Shown here in pieces: positions 33,809 to 45,586 of a stretch of DNA of 64,000 nt. Under the pieces are notes generated by a model. The model searched no databases. It saw only the letters and a program-made list of their open reading frames with translations, and was not told the DNA's origin. The number at the start of each line of letters is the position of its first letter. Position 1 is the first letter of the stretch. The position numbers and the translations under genes were made by a program. This stretch comes from Skeletonema tropicum (lineage: Eukaryota; Bacillariophyta; Thalassiosirophyceae; Thalassiosirales; Thalassiosiraceae): the NCBI GenBank assembly GCA_037178625.1, contig CM074147.1, positions 1,302,001 to 1,366,000 on the forward strand, in the 5' to 3' direction.

Positions 33809-35894
33809 TCGACATATCCTAAGAGAAACAATTTTTGCCCCGCGACGTAACGGAAATTGGTTGATGCACTGATGCTGACGACTACTGCCTTAGGTAATCA
33901 TCATTGCCACCATTTACGATGCCACCACGATGAAACAATCGATACTATACATCCATAGGGAGGCATCAGTGTCTTGGTAGCCGCTTCTTCGCCCGATTGC
34001 GTCGTCCGGAACGTCGGTTAATTGGTATCGACATATTTTATATAATATTTTATATCGGCGGTGCTGTGCAGTAAAGAGGGGCGATAAACCATTCCTAAAG
34101 GCAACCAACCCGCTCCCTCGACTCTACTATGCTATAAATACAACGGCTTGGCACTCTGGAGCGGAAGTAATGACTGCACGACGTCTCCTACGTGGTGAAA
34201 AAAAAAACACAATTTGTCGTTTCCGTCGAATACAACAATCAACTGACAATTAATGCAAACGGTGTGGATATCGATTGAAGAAGCATTGATATATCATTAT
34301 TATGATTGTATATATCCATGGGAGTGTAATCAATAAAGTATGTTGAGGGGAACATCATATTTATCAAGTATTACTTATTTAATAATTTACATAAAATACC
34401 ACAAATAATAACACAGTATATCTGATATTAAACACAAACATTATGCACTGCCAACGCATATAAGTCTTCTATTGACTATATATGATGTATCTTACACGGT
34501 CAACCACCCATATGCAGTTATTGGCTCCGTACAAAGTTGATTATTGCATACATTCTGGATAGAAAAATAGATTGCCTCTCACTGATAAAATGTGCTTGAT
34601 CATGTACTAGTTGATGTTTGTGAACAGTTCAGGTAGCAAAAGATGTCCCTCATATTCCGAATATCGATTGGATGCGAGGAAAGCCTCTCCTTAGATGTTT
34701 ATCACCACGCAAACGTCCGTGGCAGTGGTGAAGGGAGGTAAAAGTTGTGGATTTTATGCCGTCGATGGCGACGTTATTTTCTTCATTTTCGATCAATCAA
34801 CTGAGTATTGCCGTCATTGTCGATTAGATGATGATGTATAAGATCGGATAAGCTGAGTATCATGGGTGTTTTCATTGGTTGTGCATAACTGTGGCCATAG
34901 GAGTGGAGGACATCATGGTGAGGGTGTAAAAGATGACATTCGGAGGGTGGATTTGAGTGGTACCGTTTAGCGAATTTGAGGTTACGATAGGAATCGTCCC
35001 TCTAGCTACGTCCAAAATAGCGATTTGTACGTAGGAATAGTAGTAAGAATTACTTGTGTTCGACCTTAATACTTGTATTATGATCAATTAGAACGACCCG
35101 CTCGCTTTGCGCTTTGCGACCGATTCGTGCACAGTGCACATCTTCTTTGTTGAGGAGTAATCGATTCAAGGGCAGATAGAAGGCAACTGGGCCCTGAAAG
35201 AAGAACGACAAATTTCATGTAGATTCCAAGTTCCAAGAAGCATCTTCACACAGTTTCCTAGTAGAAATCATAGATAATAGGTAGTTTGTGTTTAAATCGC
35301 GTTGATGCCGAGACTCTTTAGATAGCAATCAGTACCCATTTTATCGGCTCAGCTGTTGGCAATGGAATCACGACATACTCTTCACAACCATCAATCCTCT
35401 ACTTACCGAACAACTACTCAACAGAGCCCCAAAAATCGCTTGTAGGGATAATACTTAAGAGCTATTGTAGGTAATTTAAAAATATCTAGCGCCAAGCCTG
35501 CAGATCAAAATTTACCCTAGCACATTTTATTTGCGCCTGTCTTATATGGTATCATGCTTTTAGAGTTAGAGCAGGTATCATCAGGATAGATAATGCATGC
35601 TCAATAGAAGATTCATTGTGTAAAAGTGCTGTGAAGGGGGCCAAGCGGGACCTTCTTATCCTTATCTCGGTCTCGGGAACTCTAGTACTCTCGGCCGTAA
35701 GTAGGCCTCATTCAAAAACAAACAACTCTCTTGACTACATAGTATCTCTCTTTCGAATTTCGTTGATCAGTCAATAGGTAAGTAATAAAAAGTACTTCGT
35801 TTGAAATAATTTAAAATTATTGAAGTGAAGAAGTTCGAAGTGAAATGACAACAGCTTCTCCTAGCAAAGGGCTCTCGCAACAGCTAAAATAAGT

Positions 35895-37274
35895 ATGAAG
35901 CAAAGCCGAAGTAAGGTCGATGTAACAACAGAAATGCTTGACTATGGCTACATCGAGAAATGCAATGATGTGTCAGTACTTCGTGCCATCTACGAGAACT
36001 TGTTAAGAAATGAGCATGGCAAATTCGTCGATCTCGAGAATGCTGCCAAGATGAAGCTTCGTGCCTTGCTCAATGGGCAAGGCAAAGTCGCCGCTACAGC
36101 CGCAGTGAAAAATGCAGCGATGGCTTCTCAGGAGGAGGAAGAGGAGGATAGGGAGAAGATTGCTCTGCAGAATTGGATCGATGGAAAGAGAGAGAGTGAT
36201 TCAACGTCTCATAATGAAGAGAGGAAACAGCCGTGTCTCCCACCAGTGAGACAAACTCAGTCAGTTGCTCGACTCATAAACGATGAGACTCTCAAAGACG
36301 AAGATGAGTCGTCCACACCCATTTCGAGCGGCTTGAAATCGAAGCAAATCTTCCGCAAGGAAAACATGAGTACTCGAGAATACTTTGAGGCTTGGGAAAA
36401 GTTCGATGTTGACGCAGAAGCTAACGATGAAGAAGAGACGAAACAGAAAGAAGTCGTCAAGAGTGATACGTCGTCAGTCAAAGTTGAGAGAGAGGATGAA
36501 CTCAATCAACTTCGAGAACGGCTGGACAACAATGACTTCAATTTCGAGGAGAGGAAGTTCTTGGGCGAGAGGGAAAAGGAAAAGGGAAATGAGCTATTTC
36601 GGGTAGGCCAGATCGAAGAATCAATGCAATGCTATACCAATAGCATCTTACTAGATGCCACGAATGCGAAGTCATTTGCCAATCGTGCATTGGCAAAGAT
36701 GAAATCCAACCCACCTGATTTACAGGGTGATTCGAATTACGTTAAAGCTTACGTGAGGAGAGGATCGTTGTTCGATAAACTCGGCCGACATGATGCAGCT
36801 GTGAAGGATTTTGAGGCAGCTGACAAGCTGGATGCCAATGGTGGCTGCAATCGTTTGGCCCAGAATTCGAGAGAGAAGCTGGAAGCACAAAGTGAGAAGA
36901 AGTCAAGTCAAAATGAATTGGTCCACGATGAGGACTTTGATTATGTAAAAGAGATCTATACTCCAGGTGCAATCGAATCCTTGTCTCAATCTCAAGCAAA
37001 CAAAGCCAAAGCCGCTCCAAAAAACACAAATGGATTTGCAACAAACTTGAAGAAGTTCTTCTCTACGAAGACTGGCAGCTCGTCGATGGCAGGTTCCTAT
37101 AATGATACATCTGTAGACACTGAGAAGTGGTGTAGAGTAAATATTGTGGACGCTACTACAATTCAGGAATCGGATTCTATGACAGCAATAAGCGTGGACC
37201 AGATCGATATTCTTGATCTTGAAGTTGTTGAGAGTACGAAGACGAGCTACGATAGTCAGACTCTTTGTTTCTAA
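35895..37274 (+). CDS. SPAG1/RPAP3-like TPR co-chaperone
   Basis: Single exon, 459 aa. Residues ~15-55 (YGYIEKCNDVSVLRAIYENL ... GKFVDLENAAKMKLR) resemble the N-terminal region of SPAG1-type proteins. Residues ~155-175 carry the REYFEAWEKFDVD motif found before the TPRs in SPAG1/RPAP3. The TPR region starts at ~222 (REKEKGNELFRVGQIEESMQ, CYTNSILLDATNAKSFANRA, YVKAYVRRGSLFDKLGRHDA). The second repeat looks shortened (KMKSNPPDLQGDSNYVKAYV). Family members act with HSP90/HSP70 in assembling axonemal dynein arms and other complexes. A role in the flagellum of male gametes is inferred. The C-terminal third is unstructured. Confidence 0.75.
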   Translation: MKQSRSKVDVTTEMLDYGYIEKCNDVSVLRAIYENLLRNEHGKFVDLENAAKMKLRALLNGQGKVAATAAVKNAAMASQEEEEEDREKIALQNWIDGKRESDSTSHNEERKQPCLPPVRQTQSVARLINDETLKDEDESSTPISSGLKSKQIFRKENMSTREYFEAWEKFDVDAEANDEEETKQKEVVKSDTSSVKVEREDELNQLRERLDNNDFNFEERKFLGEREKEKGNELFRVGQIEESMQCYTNSILLDATNAKSFANRALAKMKSNPPDLQGDSNYVKAYVRRGSLFDKLGRHDAAVKDFEAADKLDANGGCNRLAQNSREKLEAQSEKKSSQNELVHDEDFDYVKEIYTPGAIESLSQSQANKAKAAPKNTNGFATNLKKFFSTKTGSSSMAGSYNDTSVDTEKWCRVNIVDATTIQESDSMTAISVDQIDILDLEVVESTKTSYDSQTLCF

Positions 37275-37442
37275 TTTGATTACATAGATATTATCCTAAT
37301 GTTCATGTGAGCAACAAAGCTAACGCTAACACTTACGCTTCCAGCTAATTTATCTCTAAGTAGAAGACAAGTATTCTCACAGCATTTGTGCACTAAGTAT
37401 CTTTCTCATCTTCGGTCTCCGAGAGTGATAGTCATGCCCTCG

Positions 37443-38755
37443 TCATGCAAAGGCCGAAAATAGCAGACTGATACCACACATAAGCAAGAACACTGCCAAT
37501 ATACCTCGAATTGTATCCTTCGAATCCTTCAGATACTCGAACATTTTGCTTCCAACTAGTCCTCCGGCGATAGAACAAACAATTACCGACAAATATAGTC
37601 TCCAATCCTCCTTCACAAACCCCATCTTACCCGATGAAGTCGACGAAAAGGTATTCACCAAGTAAAATATCATACGCATGAGTACATTGCAAAACATTAT
37701 CACAACTCCTGTGGCGCGTTGGGAGCTTTTGTTGAAGGTTATGGGGTGGGGAGGATGTAAGAAATAGAATATAAGTGGAGGACCACGAATAGCAACTAAA
37801 CCTCCCAAAAATCCGCTGGCACCTTCGGATCGAGATACAGATGAAAGAGATTTGCCATGAGTATTGAATTGAACTAGAAAAGCTATTCTCAAGTGAGAAT
37901 GTATGTGTGTACGTGTATAAACTTACCGCCTGCCAAGAGAGTCATCAAGGTCGGCTTATTAATTCCAAATTTGAGTCGCTCTTCGTCTTCTTGTTCTTTG
38001 ATTGCTTTCGGCTTGATGTCTGTTTGTGGTGAAGTCTTGGTTGCGGCTGAGGACATGTCATTGTTATTATCCGGTTCGACCGCTGCCGCAGCTGGATCCT
38101 TCTCAGATGTCTCCTCACGACTTTCAACATCATCATTTGGCGCATTGTTAGCAGAAGAAGAAGTTGTCTCTTTCTTTCCAGTTGATTCATCTTCATCTCC
38201 CACCCCAATCTCCTCAACCTCAACCTCGACACCAGCTTCCCCCCTTTCAGCGGTATTTTGAGCACTATCATCAGCACCAGTTTCAGTATCACCGCCCTTC
38301 TCATCCTTCTTACGATTACACGGGCCCATGCTCAAGAACCAGTTCCTCTTGCTATACAATTCCCAGCAGGCCACAAACGTCACTAAAACACCAGCGACCG
38401 CCTGCACAATGTTCGTAGGCACGCCGTCGCTAACCAGCTGACCCAACGGAGTTGACACCAGCGTAATCGGCACGAACAATATCAACACACGTCGATGTGC
38501 ATTCTTCCAGACCTTTGCCTTGTACAATACCAGCGGCTGCATGCTGAACAACGACAGCGCTTGGATGAATACGGCACTTTTGAAATCACCATTGTATCCG
38601 GCCAGCTCGACGATCTGCCATACGAAGAGGAAGATGATTGCTTGACCGAATCCAGTGAGGGAGGCGCCGACTGTACCAAGGAAGGCGCATGTGGAGAGTA
38701 AGCCTATGTCGGCCGCGGTGGCAGAGATGGCAGAGGATTGGATACTCATGGTCAT
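37443..38755 (-). CDS. TauE/SafE-family membrane anion transporter
   Basis: Two exons, 37927-38755 and 37443-37873, with intron 37874-37926 (GTAAGT..TTCTAG, phase 1); about 420 aa. The N-terminal half has four hydrophobic spans with the family's GASLTGFGQAIIFLFVWQ. A long acidic, Glu/Asp/Ser-rich cytosolic loop follows (residues ~150-270). The C-terminal half repeats the family motif as GASGFLGGLVAIRGPPLIFY and has three or four more spans. The two-fold pseudo-symmetry is typical of TauE/SafE (sulfite exporter) proteins, which move sulfite, sulfoacetate or related organic anions. Substrate is not readable here. The 53-nt intron is short. Confidence 0.88.
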
Positions 38756-38877
38756 ATAGTGTGAGTTTTTTTGGCTACTGATGATGTTGTTGTATGCGCT
38801 ACTTATGCGCTACACTGCAAAAATCAGGTTGAATCGATCGGCCCGGACGTGGGACGTGTGTCTCGAAACGTCCCGTA

Positions 38878-39086
38878 GGTACAGTGAACCTCCGCGAACT
38901 AAACCCCCCCGGGGGTCTAAAAATTTTGGCTAGTCTGCTCTAGGGGGGTCTGACTTTCGGAATAGTCACATACTAATTCCCTAGTAACTACTAGTAGAAA
39001 CGGGGAGGGTGGTCAAAATTAGGCTGTATTTGGAGGGGGGGTCTAAGCCGAGTAGGGGGGTTTAGTTCGCGGAGGTTCACTGTACC
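38878..39086. mobile_element. 209-bp MITE with ~30-bp terminal inverted repeats
   Basis: The left end reads GGTACAGTGAACCTCCGCGA and continues AACTAAACCCCCCC. The right end is its inverse (GGGGTTTAGTTCGCGG then AGGTTCACTGTACC). If the target is TA, the element proper starts CAGTGAACC and ends GGTTCACTG, flanked by TA on both sides, as in Tc1/mariner-type MITEs. It has no coding capacity. A relative lies at 31680-31860. Confidence 0.8.
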
Positions 39087-39106
39087 ATAGAACATCGGTC
39101 ATCATA

Positions 39107-39890
39107 GGTGCCGTTTTGCAAAAAGCAACTATTTTAGAAAGTCTCTCTCTAGAGAGAGAGAATAGAAAGAACCTATAGCAACACATCTACTTATTCCTAC
39201 GTTCAAAGCAACAATTTCAATTAGAAAGTTGAGCGACACAATGATAAGAGCAATCCCTAAGTATGGCAGCATCGGTCGATCATACCCGCCTGTGTAGAGC
39301 TCCGAGGTGCCGTTTTGCGAAAAGCTACTATTAGAAAGTCTAGAGAGAGAGAATAGAAATAGAAAGAACCTAAAGCCCCAAACCTATTCCTACGTTAAAA
39401 GCAACTATTAGAAAGTTGAGCGGCACAGACAATGATAAAGCAATCCCTATGGCAGCATCGGTCGTCGATCATAACCGCCTGTGTAGAGCTCCGAGGTGCC
39501 GTTTTGCGAAAAGCAACTATTAGAAAGTCTAGAGAGAGAGAATACAAAGAACCTAAAGCACCACATCTATTCCTACGTTAAAAGCAACTATTAGAAAGTT
39601 GAGCGGCACAGACAATGATAAGAGCAATCCCTATGGCAGCATCGGTCGTCATAACCGCCTGTGTAGAGCTCCGAGGTGCCGTTTTGCGAAAAGCAACTAT
39701 TAGAAAGTCTAGAGAGAGAGAAGAGAAAGAACCAAAAGCCCCCGACCGATGATTCCTACGTTAAAAGCAACTATTAGAAAGTTGAGCGGTACAATGATAA
39801 GAGCAATCCCTACGCTATGGCCGCATCGGTCGTCATCATAACCGCCTGTGTAGAGCTCCGGGGTGCCGTTTTGCATCGGTCGTCATCATT
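39107..39890. repeat. tandem array, four units of ~180-200 bp
   Basis: Units begin GAGGTGCCGTTTTGCGAAAA at about 39304, 39493 and 39673, with a more diverged first unit at 39107 and a partial one at 39860. Each holds AGAGAGAGAGAA, CTATTAGAAAGTTGAGCGG and ends ACCGCCTGTGTAGAGCTCCG. There is no ORF. The array ends directly at the left inverted repeat that flanks the kinase fusion gene. Confidence 0.9.
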
Positions 39891-39925
39891 TTAAAGTACG
39901 TCTGGTGGGCCCTCAAGTGGCGACA
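39889..39925 (+). repeat. left arm of a ~36-nt inverted repeat flanking the kinase fusion gene
   Basis: AAGTACGTCTGGTGGGCCCT followed by CAAGTGGCGACA. The inverted partner is at 45587-45622, with one mismatch and one one-base gap over ~36 nt. The 5.7 kb between them contains exactly one gene. Confidence 0.85.
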
Positions 39926-40093
39926 CTTACCAGAATCTGGTCTGTCAGGTTTAGCGTAGATCCATGAAAGTCAGCTAGTCGCTGATGTTGACGCACGTTC
40001 TAAGTGCATGAATAATTATCAAGTTGCTGGGGTCATAAAACGCACGTAAGGAGTAAGTAACAACACACGAAATCCAAATCATAAATATAGAGC

Positions 40094-43000
40094 ATGAGTA
40101 GTCCAAGTTCAACAATCCACTCGCAATCACCTATCCACAATGACGAGGATGAGCGAGACAAATCGCTGTCTCTGTGGAGCAAATCCAACTTCAATGAAAA
40201 ATACGTACAAGTAAAACTTTCCAACATCTGTGGCACAGGAGCTTTCTCGAAAGTTTACCTCGGGTCTAACATTGTCACGTCGGCACAGGTCGCAGTTAAG
40301 GTGATTGATCGGACAGTACTTTGTGATGAGGAGGAGGAGCGATTGGTGGCTGAAATCGGATTTTTGCGTGAACTTTCTCATGAAAATATTCTTGGTGAGT
40401 TGCATTGTCCGCTGCGTTCCGTTCTGTATGCATCTGCCTCTCCTGCTAATGATAACTCAATCCATTCCGAATCCTTTTCCCTCCTTTTTTGTTTTACATT
40501 AATGAACAGCTATCCACGATGCCTACCGCGAGACAGAGAGCTATCGCATTATTCTGGAGTACATGAATGGTGGAGATCTTCTTGACATTATCGAAGAGAA
40601 GAATATTCTTGATGAGCTTAGCGCACGTAGTATTTGCTACTCGCTTGCGTCTGCAATCACACATCTTCATTCTCATTCGATTGCTCATCGGTAAGTTGCA
40701 TGCATAAAGATTCTTCCTCTCATTCCTTCTCTGTTGTTAGCTGCGGCCGCCTCAGATCTGTTTGGCTTATGTTATATGACTGATACTGACATAATCATCA
40801 TCACATCTAATACTTACATCATCATCTGTGTCTTGTTCCTTTCACTTTCATCATACAAAAAGTGATATCAAGCCTGAAAACATCCTCGTCTCATCCTCAG
40901 GCGATGACCTAGTCGTCAAGCTTGGAGACTTCGGCTTCAGTAAGTGAGAAGTTACTCCAAACTGCCTTGTAACACTCTGTGGAACGCCATCGTATGTGGC
41001 TCCGGAAATTCTCATGAAACATCCATATGGCGTGAAATGTGATGTTTGGAGTGCTGGAGTCCTTGCCTTTGTCCTCATGGGAGGATATCAGCCCTTCCAT
41101 GGCAAGAATGAAGATGAAATCAAGAATCTCATTGTCAAGGGAGACTTCAACTTTGACGACAAGTATTGGAGTCACATCTCAGACGCAGCCAAAGACTTTA
41201 TTGATGACCTCCTCGTTGTTGATCCAGATGACCGTGCAGGAGCCGAGGATTTGATGTCACACTCGTGGTTCAGTGAGGATATCGTGCTACCAAATGACCC
41301 GGAAGATAGAAGCGACAGTAACAAGAAGCCGGTATTCTTCATGATCGGGTCGCAACGATCTGGGAGTAACTGGCTAAAATGCTAGACCAACGCGAGGACT
41401 TAGTCGGGCCCCATCCACCTCATGTCATGCGAGAATTCCTCCCACTAACAGCTTTCCGGATAAGGTTTTTTGCGCCAACATTCTTCCTAGCCCCTTTTAC
41501 CGTCGTACGTAGTATTATCTAGCAAAAAAACACCTTCTCCCTACGAACCATGGCGGCCGATCTGCTTCCTACCATGCTCTCCTGTGGACAGCAATGGCCT
41601 ATATTAATGAATCCAACGCCACGGATCAATAGTAATGGTAGTTGTTAGTCGATTGTTGCAGCTGGGTTCATGGATTCATTGTTTATACCATGCTCTTATG
41701 TACTACACACTTGGTCAATATTTTTCGTCGCCCGACGCATCCGCCTCACTTCCTATAGCCACTTCTATGCCAATAAAACGCTATTACGAACCGATCGGAC
41801 TACACATATCTCTTCTAATAACATATGCGCGAGGTATGGTGCCTTGGTTCGGTCGGTGATCCGGTTTAATCGTCCCATATCTATCTTATGTGTAGGGCCG
41901 ACGATGCGGTGATGGGGAAAAATACAGCCTACATATAGGGGGTGATCCGACGGTGATATTGTCCATTTCATGCAACGCTACGCACACTATCCGTTTTGGT
42001 ATGTCATGAGCTTTCGTTGGATATGCGGTATGCTGCATGTAACAGGTTGTAAGCGACATAGTAACACCAGAACTGCCATGGTCGGCGGCCGGCGGCTATT
42101 TTTTTTGATGATTTTTGACACACAAAAATGTTGACCCGTTGCCTTTCCTGCATTGTAACCGCCAAAATAGTCGAGCTTCGTTATCGGTGGAATACACCGA
42201 TGGAAAGGGCTGCTTCTTGGCTTTTCACAACTGCACTGAACGTCTTCTAAATGTGAGTTGTTGCTATTTTATTAACTACGTAGGAAGCTAGGTGGCAAAA
42301 ATGGTCGCGCATGCGCGACCATACCCGGAAAGCTGCTAATCTCGAAGTTCGGAGACCTATCTCAGGATGAAAACTTCAATATCCTTGTTGATCATGTTTG
42401 TACATTCGTCGAGCGGAATCAAGTTCCTTGGAACGACAAGTACGGCCAGCGGATCATCTTTTGCCGGCAGACGGTTTGTGATCAGGCCAAGGCGTCATGT
42501 GAGCGCATCAAGCTTCAGGAGCAAGGCGAGCTGGATAATGAGCTGTACCTGCTATCCATCTTTGATTCCCTCATGGATTTCTTCGCTGATGCAAATGGGA
42601 AAGAGCTTTGGATGTGCAAGAGCATGGGAATGAGTGCTTATACACCTCTCTGCTCAAGTTTTATGGAGAAAGGCGACTTCGCTACATTTACCTCGTAAGA
42701 GATCCCAGAGATGTTGCCATGTCATTCATGAAGACTCCAGTTGGCGATAAGCATTATTACGCCATTGTGAAGAAGTGGGCGAAGCTCCAAAAACAAGCTA
42801 TTGCTATCCTTCATGATACACCCGACATAATCATCAATTTCAAGTATGAAGAGCTACTTGAAGACAAGGAGAATGTGATCAGGTAAGTTCGATTCTTTCT
42901 CTTCCCTGCTCTGCATGAATATTCTTCTTTTACTTCAACTCAAACTCTGACTACGGCTCATCCGTTGTTCTGATTATTTTTGTTTCCTATTCCTAGTCAA

Positions 43001-45227
43001 ATCTACGATTTCATCGGGGATCGCCGCTTTGGAGGGGTCAAGCGCCAGGCCAGTGTAATGAGTATTGCTCCGGTTGCTGTATCAGTCAGCCAAGCCAAAC
43101 ATGGGAGTGAATCGTTCAAGGCACATACGCTATCCCAACAGTTCGAGAACCTGTGCAGAGGCGAAAGCTTTGCGAAGGAGCAAATAGCCAAGTGGAAACA
43201 TCCTCAAACTGGATTGAAGAAAGAAGATCTCATGATCATTGAGTCATTGGCCTATGACGCGATGAAATACTTTGAGTACGAGGCTGCACATGTGAAGGCA
43301 GCGTGTGATGGTAAGAGTTTCACTTCTTTTCATTCTGGCATCATGTACGTCTAGTTCTTTGTATCATCTACTCACATGCTCATTGTACGATACATGAAAT
43401 TCTACTCTACTTCAGTACTGCAATTCACTGAAGCCCAGCTGGAAGAGTTTGCTCTTCTCAACAAAGACGGCGTGAAAGAGATGTATGAGGAATTGAAGAA
43501 GGAGAATGTCGCAGATTACAATCGCAGAGTCCATCAAGCTGAAGTCCTCAAGATGGATGCCAAGCGACTGAGCGAAAATTGGTCCATCGACGAATCCTTG
43601 AAGGCAGCCATGAAGAAGGATATTATCTTGAAAAAGCTCAACGAGAGCGAACTTGTCGAGGAGTTCACTGAAAAAGGCGTCCTCCAAGGAATTGGTACGT
43701 TTGCGTGCGGCGCTTGTTCGCAGAAAGGTTACTACCCGGCCAACCCAACGAAGGAAAACCAGGACTCGTTTGACATTCGTGTTGCCGATGACACGCAGAA
43801 TCACTTCTTCGGTGTTTTTGACGGACATGGTGAAGATGGAGAGCGCTGTAGTCAGCTCTGTAAGGCAACCCTTGGTGATATCTATGAAGAGCAACTTTCC
43901 GAAGGGAATACAACCAAGGTGTCAATTTCGAAGGCGCACACGGACACTCATGTCATTATGACCAAATCAGCCGCAATCAATGCTGAGCTCTCTGGCTCGA
44001 CATCGGTCATTGCATGTCTCAAAGGGAGCTTACTCACAATTGCTTCTGCAGGTGACTCAGCTGCTATTATTGGATCGAAAAGCAACAGGCGCACCCCAAT
44101 GTTCCTCACAGATCCTCACGATTTGCGTCGTCCAGACGAGGTAGCAAGAATTGAGAGGAAAGGCGGCTTGATCATGTCAACTGAGGAGTACGATGAAATC
44201 AAAGGCCACATGACAAAGAAGAGCTCATCCTCCCTGGCAAGAAGTATCTCAAACAAACCCCTCGATTCAGTGCACTCACTCCACTCATTGGCGGAGTCTG
44301 CGCCTGAGGTTGACCCTGCTAGCACTTCGTGTAGCCACAGCATCGTTAACGGTAAGCAGGCCCAGAGTGGCAGCGACAAGAGCATGAAGCCTAGGAGCCG
44401 TCGTCCCATCCTCAAAGACAGCACCCACTTTCATCAATCTTTGTCCGATCTCTTGAAGTTCTCTGAACCGCCTAGTAGCAAGAGCAGTCTTCAGAGCGAC
44501 ACCTTGGATACGACTGATCATAGCTTGAATCAATCACTTAGGAAGGTGATCAATCTAGCTTCAACACACTCATCGATTTCTCTCGTGCACAACGACGACG
44601 AGAGTTATGTGCCAAGAATTTGGTCAGGTACCTCTGTTGAGAAAGTTCCTGGAGTTGCATTTACGAGGTCTCTTGGCGATATTGTGGCACATGGTATTGG
44701 AGTGTCGGAGAAGCCAGAGTTCAAGCAGCTAAGTGTTCAAGATGATGATGTTATCGTCATCGCAAGTGATGGCGTCACAGAGTGTAAGTTGTGTAGATAC
44801 TCGATGATTTTCAGAGACATCACTATGAGTTGAGCATTCCTCGCGCGTCTAACATGTTCTTTTGCTTCATCTTGATCACTACTTCTTATCAGACCTTGAT
44901 GTCGAAGCTATCATGAGGATTGTGAACGAGATCGATGACCCAGCAGATGCTGCTCGAACACTTGTGAAGGCATCTGCTGAGTTGTGGGCCGAGAAGAACG
45001 ATTATTGTGATGACATCACCGCTATCGTGATTTTCATCAGCGGCAATGCTGATGAAGTTGTTGATAGTTCTGGTATCGTTGAGCGCCCGGTTGAATTCGA
45101 TCGTGGATCAAAGCAAAAGAAATCGAGGGTTTCCCGACTCCGTTCCGTGTTCCGTGGCTTGGTGAAGACAAAGGGAAAGAAAGTGAAGGGAACTGATGAT
45201 GTTGAGACTCTCGCTCTAGATGAGTAG
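40094..45227 (+). CDS. Ser/Thr kinase - sulfotransferase - PP2C phosphatase fusion (disrupted)
   Basis: Exons: 40094-40394, 40510-40690, 40863-41459, then (past an 865-bp insertion) about 42325-42882, 42997-43310, 43416-44783 and 44893-45227. Introns are canonical. Kinase domain: GTGAFSKVYLG loop, VAVKVID lysine, HRDIKPENILV, DFGFS, GTPSYVAPEI, VWSAGVLAFVLMGGYQPF; CAMK-like, no EF hands. In frame it runs into KKPVFFMIGSQRSGSNW, the PAPS 5'-phosphosulfate loop of sulfotransferases. That domain continues as VERNQVPWNDKYGQRIIF and the 3'-phosphate motif YIYLVRDPRDVAMSF. A helical linker follows, then PP2C: FFGVFDGHGEDGE, TIASAGDSAAII, GVAFTRSLGDIVAHGIGV, DDVIVIASDGVTE, DDITAIVI. Lesions: in-frame TGA at 40945, one base lost near 41378, the insertion, and a one-base shift near 42625. 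The PP2C half is clean. As it stands the full chain cannot be made without correction; it may be a recent pseudogene, or some breaks may be errors. Confidence 0.8.
41460..42324. mobile_element. 865-bp insertion in the sulfotransferase domain, CCGG target duplication
   Basis: The coding sequence stops matching a sulfotransferase after GCTTTCCGG (CCGG at 41456-41459) and resumes after CCGG at 42325-42328. The insert has no coding capacity. Its ends are loosely inverted (TTTTTTGCGCCAACATTCTT against TTTTTGCCACCTAGCTTCCT). Near the right end it carries a perfect 18-nt palindrome, GGTCGCGCATGCGCGACC (42303-42320). It is probably a non-autonomous DNA transposon; a large degenerate intron is the less likely alternative. 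Confidence 0.6.
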
Positions 45228-45586
45228 ACAAGAGCAATAGTGATGACGGACGTGCAGTGTGAGTGTGCTCAGTAGGTTGTTAGTATGCCGGAAAGGGTAT
45301 GCATGGAAAGGGTTTTTGTGTGGGAAGGAGATAAATGTATTAGAGAGAAGCGAATAGTATCCTAGAAGTAATAAGAAGGGGAACATTTAATAGGTATCAA
45401 AATAATAAGATCGATTATTCACAGAGAAGTGCCTCCCTCCCATACTCGTAGCGTGTGCTTCAAACCCAACTCAATAAAGTATTTATTTACTAATTACTGG
45501 TCTGCTTGAAAGATAGCAGGCTTGGGGTGCGATCTGGGAAATAATAGCTACTGCAGCACATGTTCGTTATCACTTAGCGTAGATAA

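Larger units (their letters stand above)
31299..35894. other. 4.6-kb gene-free region rich in inverted-repeat elements
   Basis: No gene is supported. The region contains a MITE-like stretch at 31680-31860, a candidate TIR element at 32129-33528, a short hairpin element at 33732-33808 and an A/T-rich tract at 34260-34560. A copy of the motif CCAAGCGGGAC lies at 35641. Nothing resembling a transposase is visible. Confidence 0.6.

Noticed and set aside
40945..40947. TGA in the kinase as selenocysteine or reassigned codon
   Set aside because: The position is not a known Cys/Sec site, no SECIS-like element was evident, TGA is used as an ordinary stop elsewhere, and other lesions lie close by.
41635..41912. 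ORFs inside the 865-bp insertion as a transposase
   Set aside because: They are short, overlapping and lack any catalytic motif.
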